Source: Adineta ricciae
Taxonomy: Eukaryota; Rotifera; Eurotatoria; Adinetida; Adinetidae
Assembly (NCBI GenBank): GCA_905250025.1
Contig: CAJNOJ010000286.1
Coordinates: forward strand, 56,783-120,782
Direction: 5' to 3'
DNA length: 64,000 nucleotides
The notes under the pieces were generated by a model. That model did not search any database. It was not told the origin of the DNA and saw only the letters and a list, made by a program, of their open reading frames with translations. The position numbers were made by a program, and so were the translations under genes. Of the stretch, positions 1-12,202 are shown in pieces. The stretch's first letter is position 1, and every line of letters begins with the position of its first letter.

Positions 1-539
1 TTCCAATACTCGCATATTTTCCATATAAAATGAGAGTATAGCAATAATCTAGTGTATTATGAAGTGTTCTGCAAGTTTATAGCCGAGTTATGAATACATT
101 TCATGTTTTTTTCGTTTCATTTCTCATTAGGTTCCTCTCGGCGATTATTTTGATTACAAAAATCTCGTCAAAAAGTTTCGCTTTGGTAATAAATAAGTAT
201 GCAACAATTCCGATTCGATTCTGATTCTAGAATTGGCCCAGAATCGACCAGCAGTGGCTGGAATCGAGCCGAGATATATTCAAATATATTACTACTATTA
301 ACTAAACTGTGAAAGTTGTTAACTATGGTATGTCAGTTCTGAACCAATTCCAGTCAATCCTAGTCAGTTTCATTCGATTTTGGAATCTGGATTGGTGCAT
401 GACTACTTCTGACCAGTCACCTTCACCCAGTTGCGGGAAGCGAGAACTATGAAACAAGAAATACAGATGATTTGATTTGAGCGGCAAATGGCAAGAGATA
501 ATGAAGTACAGTAGGCAGTCAATTGTACGGGCCCGAGAT
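1..539. other. Gene-less flank of piggyBac relic, copy A1
   Basis: No gene is visible. The sequence matches 13312 to about 14035, except that roughly 200 bases present there (about 13335-13530) are missing here. It contains several short repeated TCGATT/GAATCG-type words between about 205 and 390. It is probably the decayed 5' part of the piggyBac-like element that follows. Confidence 0.6.
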
Positions 540-1615
540 CATCCAAAATATAACGGCGAGAGATAGATTTGAATTACTCGTCTAGTTCTGGCTTCTTTCG
601 GACAATCATAATCATCACTCAAACCAAGATAGGCTAATCAAGCTGAAATCACTTCTGGATTTGCGGAGAGGCAGATTTTCGTCTGTATATGTTCTTGGTG
701 CATTTGTTAAAGTCGATGAAACTATGACACCATGGCGTAGAAGACTTTTTGTTCAAACAATATATACCTGGAAGAACGCACCAATATGGAATGAAAATGT
801 ACAAGATAGCGGCTATAAACGGATAAACATGGAATTATTTGATCTATACTGGTGAACAAGATCCGATGGCAGATGCTGGGCAGGCTGAGACAGTCGTGAT
901 GAACTTATTGAATGGGCTCTCAGCATGTTATCGAACTGTAGTAGCTGACAACTTCTCTACCAGTATTTCCCTTGCAAAGTGTTTGTTGGCACACGACACA
1001 TACCTTATTGGAACACTGAGAAGTAATCGTGCCGCGTCAGGAAGAGAACTTCTTCAACAACAGCTGCGGTAGACACTGGAAAAGCAAATTTGCAAAATGA
1101 GTCAATTATGAAGTCACAAGTTGTGTTAGATTATAACAAAGGAAGACAAGATATTGATTTATCTGACCAACTGACAGCATATTATACATGTCCCAGTCAA
1201 TCTATAAAATGATATTGATAGGTGGTATTTGAATTGACTTTTGGAACAGCTATAGTGAACAGTTATCTGGTATATAAGGAATAACATTCAGCAAACAATA
1301 TGACGATTCTGAAGTTTCGTGAAAGTCTTGTGAGATCGTTACTGCTCGGCATGTTATTCGAGCAACTGAAACTAAGTCTAAGACAAAAATCTATAAGCCA
1401 AACGAAGCGCAAACTTGCTGACCATATACTCGAAGACGCTATGCTGGTTGCTACGAGAAAATCAGTCAACAACAATCGAGAGAAATCGGTCATGCAGCTG
1501 CAAAGAACGTAAAAACTTGCTGCCCTGATTGTTTCAATCAGAAGCATCTTACTTTCTAATAAACGGCTAAATGATACCAAGGGTACAGTTAATGACATAT
1601 AATGTGTGACATCTG
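540..1615 (+). pseudogene. Decayed piggyBac-like transposase, copy A1
   Basis: Translated fragments in shifting frames keep the piggyBac (DDE_Tnp_1_7) landmarks. The first catalytic Asp region is KVDETMTPWRRRLF (about 709-750). An IYTGE segment (about 842) follows, then the second Asp region VVADNFSTSISLAK (about 933-975) and GTLRSNRAASGRE. The third Asp region is VVLDYNKGRQDIDLSDQ (about 1120-1170), followed by a C-terminal tail near 1300-1615. Frameshifts and stops (around 855, 1072, 1208 and 1282) break the reading frame, so it cannot make transposase. It is missing about 40 bases of the Cys-rich tail that copy A2 retains near 14940-14985. A GTGTCGAATGTG followed by TTAA at about 1700-1714 could be the 3' end at a TTAA target, but no matching 5' end is visible. 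Family call is secure; element boundaries are not. Confidence 0.85.
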
Positions 1616-1850
1616 ACTAAGAAAAAAGATAGAAAAAGGTTTTTCCCTATCGAGTTTCTTATAAAAAAACAGAATGTGGAACCGACTGGTGGGTCCCATC
1701 GTGTCGAATGTGTTAAAACATTTTCTTTGTAATCATTCCTCATTGATAATATTTTAAATATACATTCAGAGAAGAACGTCAGCGGAAAAGGAAATAGATG
1801 GAAAAAGAGCAGATGTTCTATATTTTCATTTGAAACTCTTCGATAAAAAA

Positions 1851-4293
1851 ATGAAGTTGATACAGATCTTCATGCTTCTCTCAATATATTTCAAATGTTA
1901 TTCTCGTTATACATTTTATCATAGAAATAACGATCAAACATTCGATTGTTTATATGCTCATATAGAATATTCTCATCAAATCGATAGCGGAGCTTATCTA
2001 ACACTTTCACACCTCATTCCTTTTTGTCAACAATTCAATGAAAACGACAAACCAAATGAAAATGTGGAAAATGGCATAAGTTTTGAAGATCTATCGAGAA
2101 ACGGAATATCAAGTTCGCAATTATTGAAATGGTTTGTTCCAATTGATATTGCAGAAGAATATGAAATCAATAGTAAACATTCGAATGAATTCTTTTATAA
2201 TTGTTCATTTCCTTGGTTTGGTTCAACATGTCAATTTCAATTAATTAAAGATGAAGAAGTCACATTTGGTGAACTTGTTCGTTTTATTTTTCTCGAACGT
2301 GATTCTCCATCATCTGATCTTGATTTTCCTATTGGTACATGTTATCTCTTCTTGAAGAATTGTATTCGTGGACCATCACCAGTGTGTCTCGATTGGCGTG
2401 AAATTTGTAATGGTGTTAATGATTGTATTGATGGAGAAGATGAAGAATTTTGTGCTTTATTAGAAGAAAATCGATGTTCAAATGAAGAATTTCAATGTGT
2501 GAGAAGTAAAGAATGTATTTCACGAACATTTGTCAATGACCACACAGAAAGTCTTGATTGTCTTGATACGAGTGATGAAAAAGAAAAATTCGAAACGGAA
2601 TTTGGAGAAAATTGTATCAAATTTCCAACATTTGAGTGTGAAGAAATAGGTCGTGGTGTTCGGGATTATTTTTCATGCGGCGATGGGCAAATAAAGTTAA
2701 ATCTAATGCCTCGTTTTCACGCTTTTTGTGCAAATCTACGAGATCAACACATGACAAAAACTCTTTTTACTTCATTTCATTACATTTCCAATGTTCCATG
2801 TCGAAAACTTCTCATGTGTTACATTCGTCCTGATCGAATTCATTTTCTTTCACATTTACCGGATGAAATTCATTGTGAACTTCCCCTTGAACATTGTCCA
2901 TTGAAATGGGTCGTCTTTCCCGAATATCCCATACTTTACTCAACGTTCCAATTTGTTTATTTTACAAATCGATCGATATCTTTATCAACAGATGATATTA
3001 CACCAGATTTGATTTGTTTTAACGCAATTCGATGTCCAGAGTATGTCTTTTGTTCGATAGATATCGAAATACAACATGGTCTCCATTGTTGTCGGGCTTT
3101 TGATATATTATATGATCCAATTGATACCTGGGACGCATTTCAGCTTATGTTTGAACTTATTTTTCAAAATTGTTTCAAAATTATTCAAAGTGATACATCA
3201 TTATCGATTGATGAAAACGCAAATTCCTCTGTAAATCTCTGGTTGAATTCACATAAAACATTTCCATTTGCACATTTTTGTGATGGTCAATGGCACATAC
3301 GAGATAATGACGAATCGACGGAAACTGATGAAACTAATTGTGATTTATGGCCATGTAATAATCCGTATACTCGATGTAATCAATATTTACATTGTTGGAA
3401 TGCAATTGATGAAGTCAATTGTCCTAAAGATCAATGTGGATCTGATGAACTTTATTGTAAAGATGAGGCATTTCAGATTCGTTATTGTTTACCGAGATCA
3501 TTTCTAGCAGATGATCATACGAAATTTACTTCAGATCGATATTCACGAGTTGTACATTTAATCAATGAAACAATCGGTGATGTGAGAAATTATTTCTTTT
3601 GGAATCAAACCAAATGTCTCACTGTGGAATATTCGAATCGAAATGATTTGACACGATTAGTAGCAAATAATAACGATGCTTGTTTAATCCCGAAACATCC
3701 GAAATTTGTTTTTCCTAAAACTATGATTGTTATGAGAAACAAAACAGATCTTTGTAGAGCTGGTTCAACTGTTGCGAGTAATTATATTGAAGATCGACCA
3801 TATCTTCAATCAGCACATTTGGGTTATTTTCCATCGATTGTTCCTCCGACTTCTCATCAATCAACAATGGTTCAATCAGATGAAGCATCTCCTATCGATC
3901 TTCATACAGATGAAGTTGTTAGTTGGTATTGTAATCGAGGATTTGCCATTTTTTATCAAAAAAATCGAACGATCAAATGTCTTTGTCCACCAAGTTATTT
4001 TGGTTCACGATGTCAATGGCAAAACCAATGTATTAGTTTATCATTTCAATTGAAATATTTCACTTTCATGTATGAAATGCCTATTTTCCAAGTCATTCTC
4101 ATGCTTATTGATGATCAAAGACAAATTTCCCCGTACAATGAACAAACAATTCATGTCCCGAAACGTGATTGTGGAATTAAATATCATTTTTATTTACTTT
4201 ATCCATCAAGACCAAAGAATTCTTCGCTGAATTATTCAGTTCAGATTGATATTTTCAATCGAATTACATTGACACATTGGGCAAGTTGGCTTT
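1851..4293 (+). CDS. LDLa/EGF 7TM receptor, 5' part, copy A1
   Basis: This is the N-terminal 814 codons of a large extracellular-domain receptor, cut off by the contig join at 4294. The start is the ATG at 1851; the frame is open slightly upstream but only from a TTG. It begins with a hydrophobic signal peptide (MKLIQIFMLLSIYFKCYS). Low-density lipoprotein receptor class A-like cysteine modules follow (CNGVNDCIDGEDEEFC near residues 185-200, CSNEEFQC near 208), then two more Cys-rich modules at about residues 480-545 and an EGF-like module (CLCPPSYFGSRC near 707-718). No intron is visible. The protein is about 94% identical to copy A2 by eye. Sequence after the join (GVKIFYG-type frame to 4349) is unrelated and should not be included. 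The ligand is unknown. Confidence 0.85.
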
Positions 4294-4294
4294 N
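4294..4294. other. Single-n contig join
   Basis: One n sits between receptor sequence (left, equal to 17828 in copy A2) and unrelated sialate O-acetylesterase-like sequence (right). The receptor frame stops being homologous to its twin exactly here, so this is an assembly join, not a natural gene end. Confidence 0.9.
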
Positions 4295-4349
4295 GAGTAA
4301 AAATATTCTATGGCAAAATTTGATTCAATTTCACAAGAAAACATTTTAG

Positions 4350-4824
4350 TGTTCATCCTCGAACAAAACATGATGTCGCTTATCGATTATCACGGGCAGG
4401 TTTAGCAGTTGCTTATGGACAAACCGTCGAATTTCAGGGTCCAATTGTCGCGAATGTCACTTATAATTCGGCCACAAACACAATTATTTTTAGATATACA
4501 GCAGTGAAGTCGATTGAAGTGAGAAATACAAATGGATTTCAAGTAAAAACTTTAAGTTTGGAATATCAAATGAACTTGAATGTAATTTTTAAGGTTTGTT
4601 GTCAAGGAACACAATGTCGAAATGATGGTAATTGGATATCTGCAAATATCATCAGTAGTGATGCACTGAGTGTGACTGTCAAAGCACCGGCTGTGTGTGA
4701 TTCGAAAGTACTTTATGGAACGCGTTATCTTTGGTTAGAAACACCATGTCTATTCAAACAAGCAGCAATTTACAGTTCAACAGATTCCAATTTACCTTCA
4801 CCACCTTATTACAAAGTCTTTTGA
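4350..4824 (+). CDS. Sialate O-acetylesterase-like, C-terminal exon (partial)
   Basis: The frame reads VHPRTKHDVAYRLSRAGLAV and ends in LPSPPYYKVF before a TGA at 4822-4824. Sialate O-acetylesterases (SIAE) have a matching PRDKQ-VAYRL segment after the catalytic region, a 'PC' segment and a terminal LPAPPF-like motif. The family removes O-acetyl groups from sialic acids in lysosome or cytosol. Only about 157 C-terminal codons remain: the catalytic Ser and Asp/His regions would lie upstream and are lost at the contig join at 4294. The sequence ACATTTTAG just before 4350 is a plausible 3' splice site, and an in-frame TGA lies upstream at 4321, which supports an intron there. AATAAA occurs near 4889. 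The SIAE assignment rests on this short C-terminal pattern alone. Confidence 0.65.
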
Positions 4825-6450
4825 CACTTAAAAGTACTTTTAAACGAGAATATCTTCTTTATTTCACAACAAAAACGTTTTGACTTGATAATAAAATATG
4901 AAGAGAAAAAAAAGATTTTTCTTTAGACGCTCGTTGTCCGTTGATTAAAATACATATGAACCGAGAAAAGAATTCAATGGAAGTCATTTATATTCGATTA
5001 ATTTGGTCAACATATTACGAACGCTTTTTCTGATCTCTTTCTTCTTGAATTTCTCATCCTGGTCACTTCTATATTTCTAAAACGAACATTTATTGGAAAT
5101 ATGATCTCATAGATCAACTTTATCTGTCTATCGAATGAAATTCATTGATTGTGTATGGAAAAGACTTCGGAATCTTACGGAACTTTTTCTCTGGAAAAAC
5201 AAAAACTATGATTGATGATTGATAAAATCATACTTCAGTAAATGAAAACAACCAAAAGAGTAAATAAATGAATCAAGAAGTGTTCTCGCACGAGATAATT
5301 CATTCGAGTCGAATTTCAGTAAGAGTCACTAAACTGATTTCTAAATCTCAAATTTTTCTTTTGATCTCATTGATTTCTGAGCTGAAAATCAGTTTTTCTC
5401 TCGTGGAATGACTAGAGAATTAGAATCAAGTCATATTATATCTTCAACAAACTTTGATAATATACGAACAAAATCAGGTCTAAGTGAAGACATTCCAACG
5501 AAGATTAGAAACAGTAACATTCATGAAAAGACTTTTTTTGCAGATGTCGAAATTAATTGAAATATGATCAAAATATCAAGAGCAATGTCTTCTTCATCAA
5601 TGACATAATTGATTTCTTTGTTTATATTTATTAATAATTTTAAAATTCAATTCAAATACTTCATTGCTTGACAAATCGAACTGTTTCGTTTCTATTTACT
5701 TTTGTTGTAATAGACATTTTGTTGGAAATTTCTTCACTAAACAAAAAAACATATTTTTATTCATAAAGAAATTTCTCTTGTTAATTTTCTTTTTATGAAG
5801 ATCTTTTTCCATAGGTTTTATTCGTCGCATTGTAGATATTCAATTTAAGATTATTTGTGGACGAGAAATCGAGTGTGCATAAGAACAAAAAAAAAATGTT
5901 CACATATACATGTGCAGTTTCCTCCATTCTCAAAGCATTGTATCTAAACAACGATACGGTCACTGTGCATCGCTTTTAAATATAAAATCAGCATGAGATA
6001 ATGTATGATATATTTTCATTTAATTAGTCATAAAAGAAAGATAAAGAATTTGCCTTTCTAGTAAATTAAGGTGAATGACATTAATTCGTGTTTTTATATC
6101 TCTACATTATGTTGATGTTTTATGATTCACAGCAAAGTAAAAGTACGTTCGTATGCCCCAAGCAATCTTATTTATAAAGACAATATTTTTTTGTACTTTC
6201 ATCCAGCTTGTCAATAGAATCATTAAAAAAAATGTACAGAAACAGTATGTCAACTTATTGTGAAGAAAAAAGGGCGTAATAATCATGACTCTCGAAATAC
6301 GACGTTTAATTATTCATAAATGTCGAAGGAGAATGAAAAGAAAAAAAAAGTATGCGCGGTGGTTGCCTTACACATTTTTTTTAAAAATCGATAAACAAAA
6401 CAACTTACTATACTTATATTTGTTGTGAAGTTGTGACATCAGAAAAAAAA
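4825..6450. other. Gene-less spacer
   Basis: AT-rich sequence with frequent stops on both strands and A/T homopolymers. I see no gene, RNA or clear repeat. The first part is probably the 3' UTR of the esterase-like gene, and the last part is the 5' region of the b561 gene. Confidence 0.5.
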
Positions 6451-7248
6451 ATGTCAACAACAACGATACCGGACTCTGATAATTCTACTTCACAAGAAGA
6501 TAATCGATTAGCATATGCTCATGGTACAGTAATGACTATAACATGGATGGTTTTTGCTTCGACAGGTATTCTTTTCGCTCGTTATGGTCGATTATTACGT
6601 ATTGGTAGTAAAAGAAAAATTCTTGGTGAATTTATTTGGTTTCAAGCTCATCGTTTAACTCTTTCTCTGGCTGCTTTTTCTACTCTTCTTGGTTTTTTTC
6701 TTGTATTGGCTCAAGCAACAGGAAGTTGGGTGAATTTAGATGACGATGGACCATATGTTGTTGCTCATTCAATCTTGGGTATAATAATTGTTGGTTTTGC
6801 TCTAATTCAAATTTGGATGGCATTATTTCGTTGTCATCCAACTACTCGTTTTCGTTTTATTTTCAATTGGCTTCATCGATCTGTAGGACTCTTAGCTTTT
6901 GTTCTTTCTATTCCGACTATTTTTCTTATTATCAGTACTTTAACTAATTATCAAAGTGGTTTATACATTGTTATGTCAATTTGGACAGGCTGGACTGTTT
7001 TCATTTTCGGTCTATTGGAAATTTTGACGTATCTCAATCAGAGAAACTCTACATCGTCATCAGAACATACTTATAGAACTGACAGAGAATATGAACTTCG
7101 TCCATCAAGTTCAATTTCAAATAACAATACGGATAATGATCAAGAAGATCGTTTTAATCAAATGAAGTTAATTCTTCTTGGCATTTATGTGATAATTGCT
7201 ATTGCTCTTGTCATTCCATTTATTGTTCTGATTTGGCAACAGAATTAA
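6451..7248 (+). CDS. Cytochrome b561-domain membrane protein
   Basis: A 265-residue multi-pass membrane protein. The ATG at 6451 (MSTTTIPDSD) is preferred over the in-frame GTG at 6433. The b561 fold carries two hemes bound by four histidines; here the candidates are His24 (YAHGTVM), His67 (FQAHR), His106 (VAHSILG) and His142 (NWLHRSVG). Five hydrophobic helices lie between about residues 22 and 205, and a sixth lies near residues 240-262. A polar 45-residue loop rich in Ser, Asn and Asp precedes the last helix. The arrangement resembles the C-terminal half of ferric-chelate reductase 1/DOMON-b561 proteins, but no DOMON or reeler domain is encoded in this exon or visibly upstream. The likely role is transmembrane electron transfer (ascorbate or ferric reduction); the substrate is unknown. 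It is a single exon with no close neighbour. Confidence 0.85.
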   Translation: MSTTTIPDSDNSTSQEDNRLAYAHGTVMTITWMVFASTGILFARYGRLLRIGSKRKILGEFIWFQAHRLTLSLAAFSTLLGFFLVLAQATGSWVNLDDDGPYVVAHSILGIIIVGFALIQIWMALFRCHPTTRFRFIFNWLHRSVGLLAFVLSIPTIFLIISTLTNYQSGLYIVMSIWTGWTVFIFGLLEILTYLNQRNSTSSSEHTYRTDREYELRPSSSISNNNTDNDQEDRFNQMKLILLGIYVIIAIALVIPFIVLIWQQN

Positions 7249-9080
7249 TACTATTCGTTTGTTCAAATTGAATCAATTACATTTAAAACAGTTGATATTT
7301 TTCTCTAGTATTAGTTGAATTAATTTTTTTAACAGATTTGTATACTATTTGTAGATTTATTTTTTCGAATGTACAAATTCTAAAAAAAGATTCGTTGATG
7401 TTAGTTTTAACAGAATTTGACTTGCTCGAAATACAATCAAATTGTTAAATTCATGAACAGGAAATATTCTAATTTATGTACAACTGTAGTTTCTTCCGTT
7501 TTATTTGAAATAACACTCGCAAGAAGAAATAGACACTATGAGCACAACACTATCTAAAATAATATTCAGAATAGGAGTTATAGCATTCTAGTTTTTTGTA
7601 TCATTATAAGTACTATGACAATTATTTATCTATGTTAAAAGTCTATATTCGAGTGCAAGTAAAAAAATACTAATATCCTTTAACAATATTGACCGTTTGA
7701 CAGCAACACACTCTACATGGAATATATTGGATAGATACGTCTATCTTTGTGCATAAATATTTTAACAAGATGTTGTGGTGAATGGTTCACTTTTCAGAAG
7801 ATAATTATTTTATTTGAAACACGATTGAAATATAAGAAAAATTATTTTCTAACAATTGATCATGTCAGCCAACTTTTAATGCTATTATGCATGTTCTCTC
7901 AAATACATTCACACTATGTATCACAATGAGTCCAGTACGCCATGATCCACATTCCGACCTTGCGAAATAAGAGTCTCATCCGATAATTTGAACTTTGTTG
8001 TTTACATTAAAAAAAAATGTTAATTCATTTAACATAACAAACATCAAGGAAAAGATGGAGAAACGAAACTTTTTCTTTGTTCTATTCCTGGCATAACTGT
8101 TTACTGATATTGGATGTTTCAGTATCTAGAAGAAGAAAAAAGACGTTGTGAATAGTTAGATTTGATGAGAAGAAGTTATCCATCGAGGTTGATTTTGAAT
8201 GGTAAGATGAAAAATACCTTATTTGATCGTATGTAATCAATGAGCAAGTATAATGTCAATGCTGAGAGGTGAATTGAACTGTTTTTGTCACACTGAATTT
8301 CACAAAAAAACAGGGTTAGTGTTAGGTGTTGATTTTGTTGTTTCGACTAACATGGATGGGTGAGAATGGAGGATGAGCCCTCACCGACCCTTAGCACGTA
8401 CTATGTTAGAAACCGACAGTATCGATCCAGCTTACTTAGTTCTATCGAACGAAGTGTAATTCACCATGAGTCGTATTGCTTTCTCACTTTCATTATCTCA
8501 AAACGATGATAGATTTGCTTGTTGTCAGAACTTTAATTCATACATTCATTTTCGCAAATATCCCAACAATGATACGTATATATTGTTTCATACTTTTCAT
8601 TGACTTCTATCAAATAAAATATATGTTGACACTAACTTCATTTACTCTTGATCTATTCTATGCAAAAAAAAAGCCGTCATTTCGTCGCATAGTTCTCTCT
8701 CCCTCTGGATTGCTTTCTTAATGCTTGATTTTATAGAAACAGATCTAATTAATAAACAATGATAGAGAGACGTTATAAAAGATTGATACTGTAAAACGCA
8801 TGAAAAATCCGTAAAAACAATAAGATTATCAGATCGTGTTCAATTCCTAACTTATATAAGGAAGTTGAAGCAATTAACTTTTAACCGGATTTTGTGTTAT
8901 TTTAACGAAATTTTACATAAAGTTATCAATGATGAAGACGAATGTGATATTCCGTATACTGTGACTCTATGGTATTAATAACTCTTATGATTCGAGCAAC
9001 TGTACTTTCATTCAATATTCTCACATATATATTTTTAACTACAATCTAGTAATGTCTCTTATCGAAAAACTATTATCGGA
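7249..9080. other. Gene-less spacer
   Basis: No supported gene. Short open frames near 7747 and 8476 lack ATG starts with any recognisable content and have no family features. Sequence is AT-rich. Nothing repeated elsewhere in the window was recognised. Confidence 0.5.
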
Positions 9081-9089
9081 AAAGAAAAA

Positions 9090-9190
9090 AGCCAATGATT
9101 GCACATGAAGGTTATATTTACAGTCAAGAAGAAGCTAAAACAACTAAAATTATTCTTCGATGTCCAAAACGAAGTTGTAAAGGTAAATAA
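9090..9190 (+). pseudogene. FLYWCH-type zinc finger fragment
   Basis: A short frame reads HEGYIYSQEEAKTTKI followed by ILRCPKRSCKG. This matches the start of a FLYWCH module (Gly-aromatic-Ile-Tyr, then CxxxxC) as found at the N-terminus of MULE-type transposases; the MULE relic at 55436 has the equivalent GFIYKSNK and CKIKSC. It is only about 30 codons and the His-x-His end is not seen, so the call is tentative. It could be a remnant of a separate MULE. Confidence 0.4.
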
Positions 9191-9559
9191 CAAAGCGGTA
9201 TGTTTGATTTAATAAAAAGAAATTTTTACAGTAAGGTCGATGTCATACAAGTTTATCAATACCAAAATTCATATATATTTTCTATTAGAACAGCACAAGG
9301 AATTTGACATTAGCTTCGAATGAAGAAGTAGTGATTTCATGTTGATGCTGCCTGATGATTTGATACATAACATTGTGTGTGAACGAAGAAAAAGGATATA
9401 AGACGTATATAGGTACGAATATTTCCCTTTATCAGTTGCACGAGAAAGAGTTGTTTTTTGGACACTGTTTAACAAAAATAAGTGATGCAGATAAAATTAT
9501 ACAGCTTTTGACGGATAAAGCGTTTCAATAACTATCCAATTGTTTGCCCAGTTCGGTCG

Positions 9560-10750
9560 TGAATGAAGAAGAAGAAGAAGAAGCGGCTACTCATGTGTTG
9601 AAAATTCTAGAGTCGATCTTAAATAGTGATTTGTACGCTCATCAATTTGAGAATACGCTCGATCCTTGACTCGGCATTCGACGGATGTGAAGTGGATTCG
9701 GATAATTTTCATCAAGATCCCGACTATGAAGAGGAATATTCAAAATCCAAAGTGTTCGAGAACTTCACCCTCTCTCTTATATGAAACGGGCTTACAGCAG
9801 GTGAAATCACACATAGAACAATGTAAAACATCACTTTCAACGTATATCTTACCAATATTATATGGCTCGATTCCGAAAATGCGTCGAGGAAGAAGGGACG
9901 AAAAAGCAGAAGGTCGACTCTGTTGATGATTTCGTGTATGATAAGTTCGAGCATTCCCGAGATTTACTATATCCTGTGCATGACATCGATCTAGATAAGG
10001 TGGGGTTATCAACAGGCAAGATCAACGTCGTTCAATTTTAAACACTAACACGATATCTGTTCACGTAAAATATATAAGGTAGTGTCAAAGCGAGAGGTGA
10101 AGAATGAAAATGTTATTCAAAAATCGGCTGATCTATTTGTGGCGGAGATATGGAAGCTTCTTTCGCACTATGAAGAAGATAATGTTTCAATACTGATCAA
10201 TCGGAGCTGGAACTTAAAATACATTCTGGTCGCACTCTCAATTACCATGGCGAGAAAACGACGCTTTCAATGGTCCGTTCTAGATATACTATTACTCACA
10301 GTTACACTGTATAATCGATGATCAGCTTGGTGGTAAAATGATTGGACCGGTTTTCTTACATCTCAAAGAACCGAATGGGCGAATGAGTGATAATATCGCA
10401 ATAACGTGTAGTGCCTCGGGCAAACGCACGATCTCGTTGTTCAAGTACTGGCGTGACAACGTGTTCATTTCCTCAATCGCTGATTTATCTCGAACCCTTC
10501 TACTCTCTGACAGTTGGTCCGATCAAGGCGATGGAAAGGGTATCTATGAAAAGGTAAGGGATTGTAAACAAATCGAAATTCCATCAAAGACAACGACTAA
10601 AATTCAACGTCTTTTTTCACCACAAACATATAGTTATTCTCGATGATATTGATATCCAAATGGCTTAAAGCAACAACATCATCAAACTCCATTCGCTCAT
10701 TCACAAGCAGATCTCGGCTTGCATCTATACGCCTATGATACTCAATCTGA
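9560..10750 (+). pseudogene. Decayed DDE-type transposase (CENPB/pogo-like candidate)
   Basis: Fragments in changing frames form one protein. A first segment contains ILESILNSDLYAHQFENTLD, then MARFRKCVEEEGTKKQKVD and DDFVYDKFEHSRDL (about 9866-9960). A middle part has SKREVKNENVIQKSADLFVA (about 10088-10145) and a TDQSELELKIHSGRTL-like stretch (about 10194-10235). The C-terminal core has LKEPNGRMSDNIA, TCSASGKRTISLFKYWRD and LLLSDSWSDQGDGKG (about 10370-10545). The DQS and SDSW segments look like acidic positions of a DDE/D nuclease core. Many frameshifts and stops show that it is dead. I recall related proteins as repeated, transposase-like genes in invertebrates, but the exact superfamily is inferred and should be treated as open. 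Confidence 0.55.
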
Positions 10751-11420
10751 CATTTCGTCATGTGACTCCCTTTCATTTATACATTGCAGTTACTGCAGAA
10801 GAATTCTATGCTTCGATCATATCTTTCTCGAATACTATATGCACTAATCAATGCTAACAAACAACAATACCTGTCGACCGTTTCCTTTCTTCTTTTCACA
10901 CCTTATCATTAAAAAGCACAAATATATGTATTGATAATAGTGTTAGTGAAAAAATCGAAAATGGAGGAAGAAGTGTATTTTTCGAGTGAAACTTGAAATA
11001 GGCATATCTTCTTTGGAAGTCGATAAGGGGATGGACTAAACGGGGGTATTGCATTACTAACTAAGTCCTACAAGACAAGAGTAGTTCGAGCCCTAAAGCT
11101 GTTTATCACCTCGAGAGGTTCCTTCGTGAGAGGTCCATTCAAACTGAGCCGCTCGTTACGCATGCACCTTTTTCACACCCTTCGAAAAATAAGGTAAACG
11201 AGAAGAAGAGAAGAGAAGAGAAGAGAGAACAGCAATTTTCAGCTAAAAGTTTTCATGTTTTGAAAGAGTAATTACAGAAATATTTACTTTTCTTATACAT
11301 AAAATAAATGCAAAAATTTCTGAATAATACGTTTTGTTCTCTCGCTGCCAAAGAAAAACATCAACTTATTTCACTGTGAATTGTTTCTGTACAAAGAAAT
11401 TCTTCTTTAATCATACTGAC
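10751..11420. other. Gene-less spacer with GARAAG microsatellite
   Basis: No gene is seen. A short purine run of GAGAAGAGAA-type repeats lies at about 11200-11230. The 3' part is the presumed promoter and 5' UTR of the small membrane protein gene. Confidence 0.5.
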
Positions 11421-12202
11421 ATGGAGAAAGCTTATTCAAAGTCAGTTTTACAAATTCCATCGAAAAAATTAGAAACTAGAGATCTAAATCAATCGAATAA
11501 CTATTCAACAAGAAAATCCAAGTTTGATTTATTATATTGAATTCATTTCTCTTTATTAATTGTTCAATATAATTAGATGTACTATTCGACGATGTATATG
11601 TCTTCAATTATTAATTCTCTTGGGTCTTCTCACATTAGCAGCACTTATTATTCCGATTGTTGTTCTCGTATATGGCAAGTTGAGACAAAAATTCTTTTAC
11701 TTCTCTTATTTCTTTAAATTTTTTAGATAATGTAAACAACTGTAAGTAACCGGAATGATGTCTTTCTATATATCGATATAATATTATCTTTGTAGCATGT
11801 GCAGTCACGTATAGTGATACTTTTACATATACTGCATTTCCAACAACAGCTCAATGTTCAAATTGGCAAACTTTTACAAGTACTTTAACTTGTCGAAGCT
11901 ATTCCAAAATGCATATTTATGGTTCAAATGATCAAACAGGCGCGGTTTTAACAGATTCATTTGTCGTCACTGCACTTGCTGCAGCTTTGAGATATAATGG
12001 ATCAATTACTATTAATTCAAATGGAGCTATTTGGAGTGTTGGTTCATGTTGGGGTGGTTATGGAATTGGTTCGACCGGTAGTTGTAATTGTGGTAATGGC
12101 TATGCAGTTAGACCATGTGTCACTTCTACTTACTATTGGGGAGGAACAGCTGGTACAATATGTAATGCACAATCACAAACTCTATCGATTTCTTTTTCAT
12201 GA
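11421..12202 (+). CDS. Small single-pass membrane protein, Cys-rich ectodomain (4 exons)
   Basis: Exons can be read directly: 11421-11521, 11577-11674, 11727-11741 and 11796-12202, giving 206 residues. Introns are 55, 52 and 54 bp. The first uses GT...TAATTAG. The second appears to use a GC donor (ATG|GCAAGT), because the nearby GT at 11679 would give an immediate stop. The third exon is only 15 bp, with a strong GTAAGTAAC donor after it. The product has a polar N-terminus (MEKAYSKSVLQIPSKKLE), a basic stretch, one transmembrane helix (LLILLGLLTLAALIIPIVVL) and an extracellular domain with regularly spaced Cys (CSNWQTF, TLTCRSY, GSCWGGYG, SCNCGNG, RPCV, TICNAQ). The stop is TGA at 12200 and AATAAA follows near 12221. 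I do not recognise a named family; the fold looks like a small secreted beta domain tethered to the membrane. Confidence 0.75.

Noticed and set aside
11055-11115. tRNA-like GTTCGAGCCC motif
   Set aside because: No acceptor stem or anticodon arm can be drawn around it.
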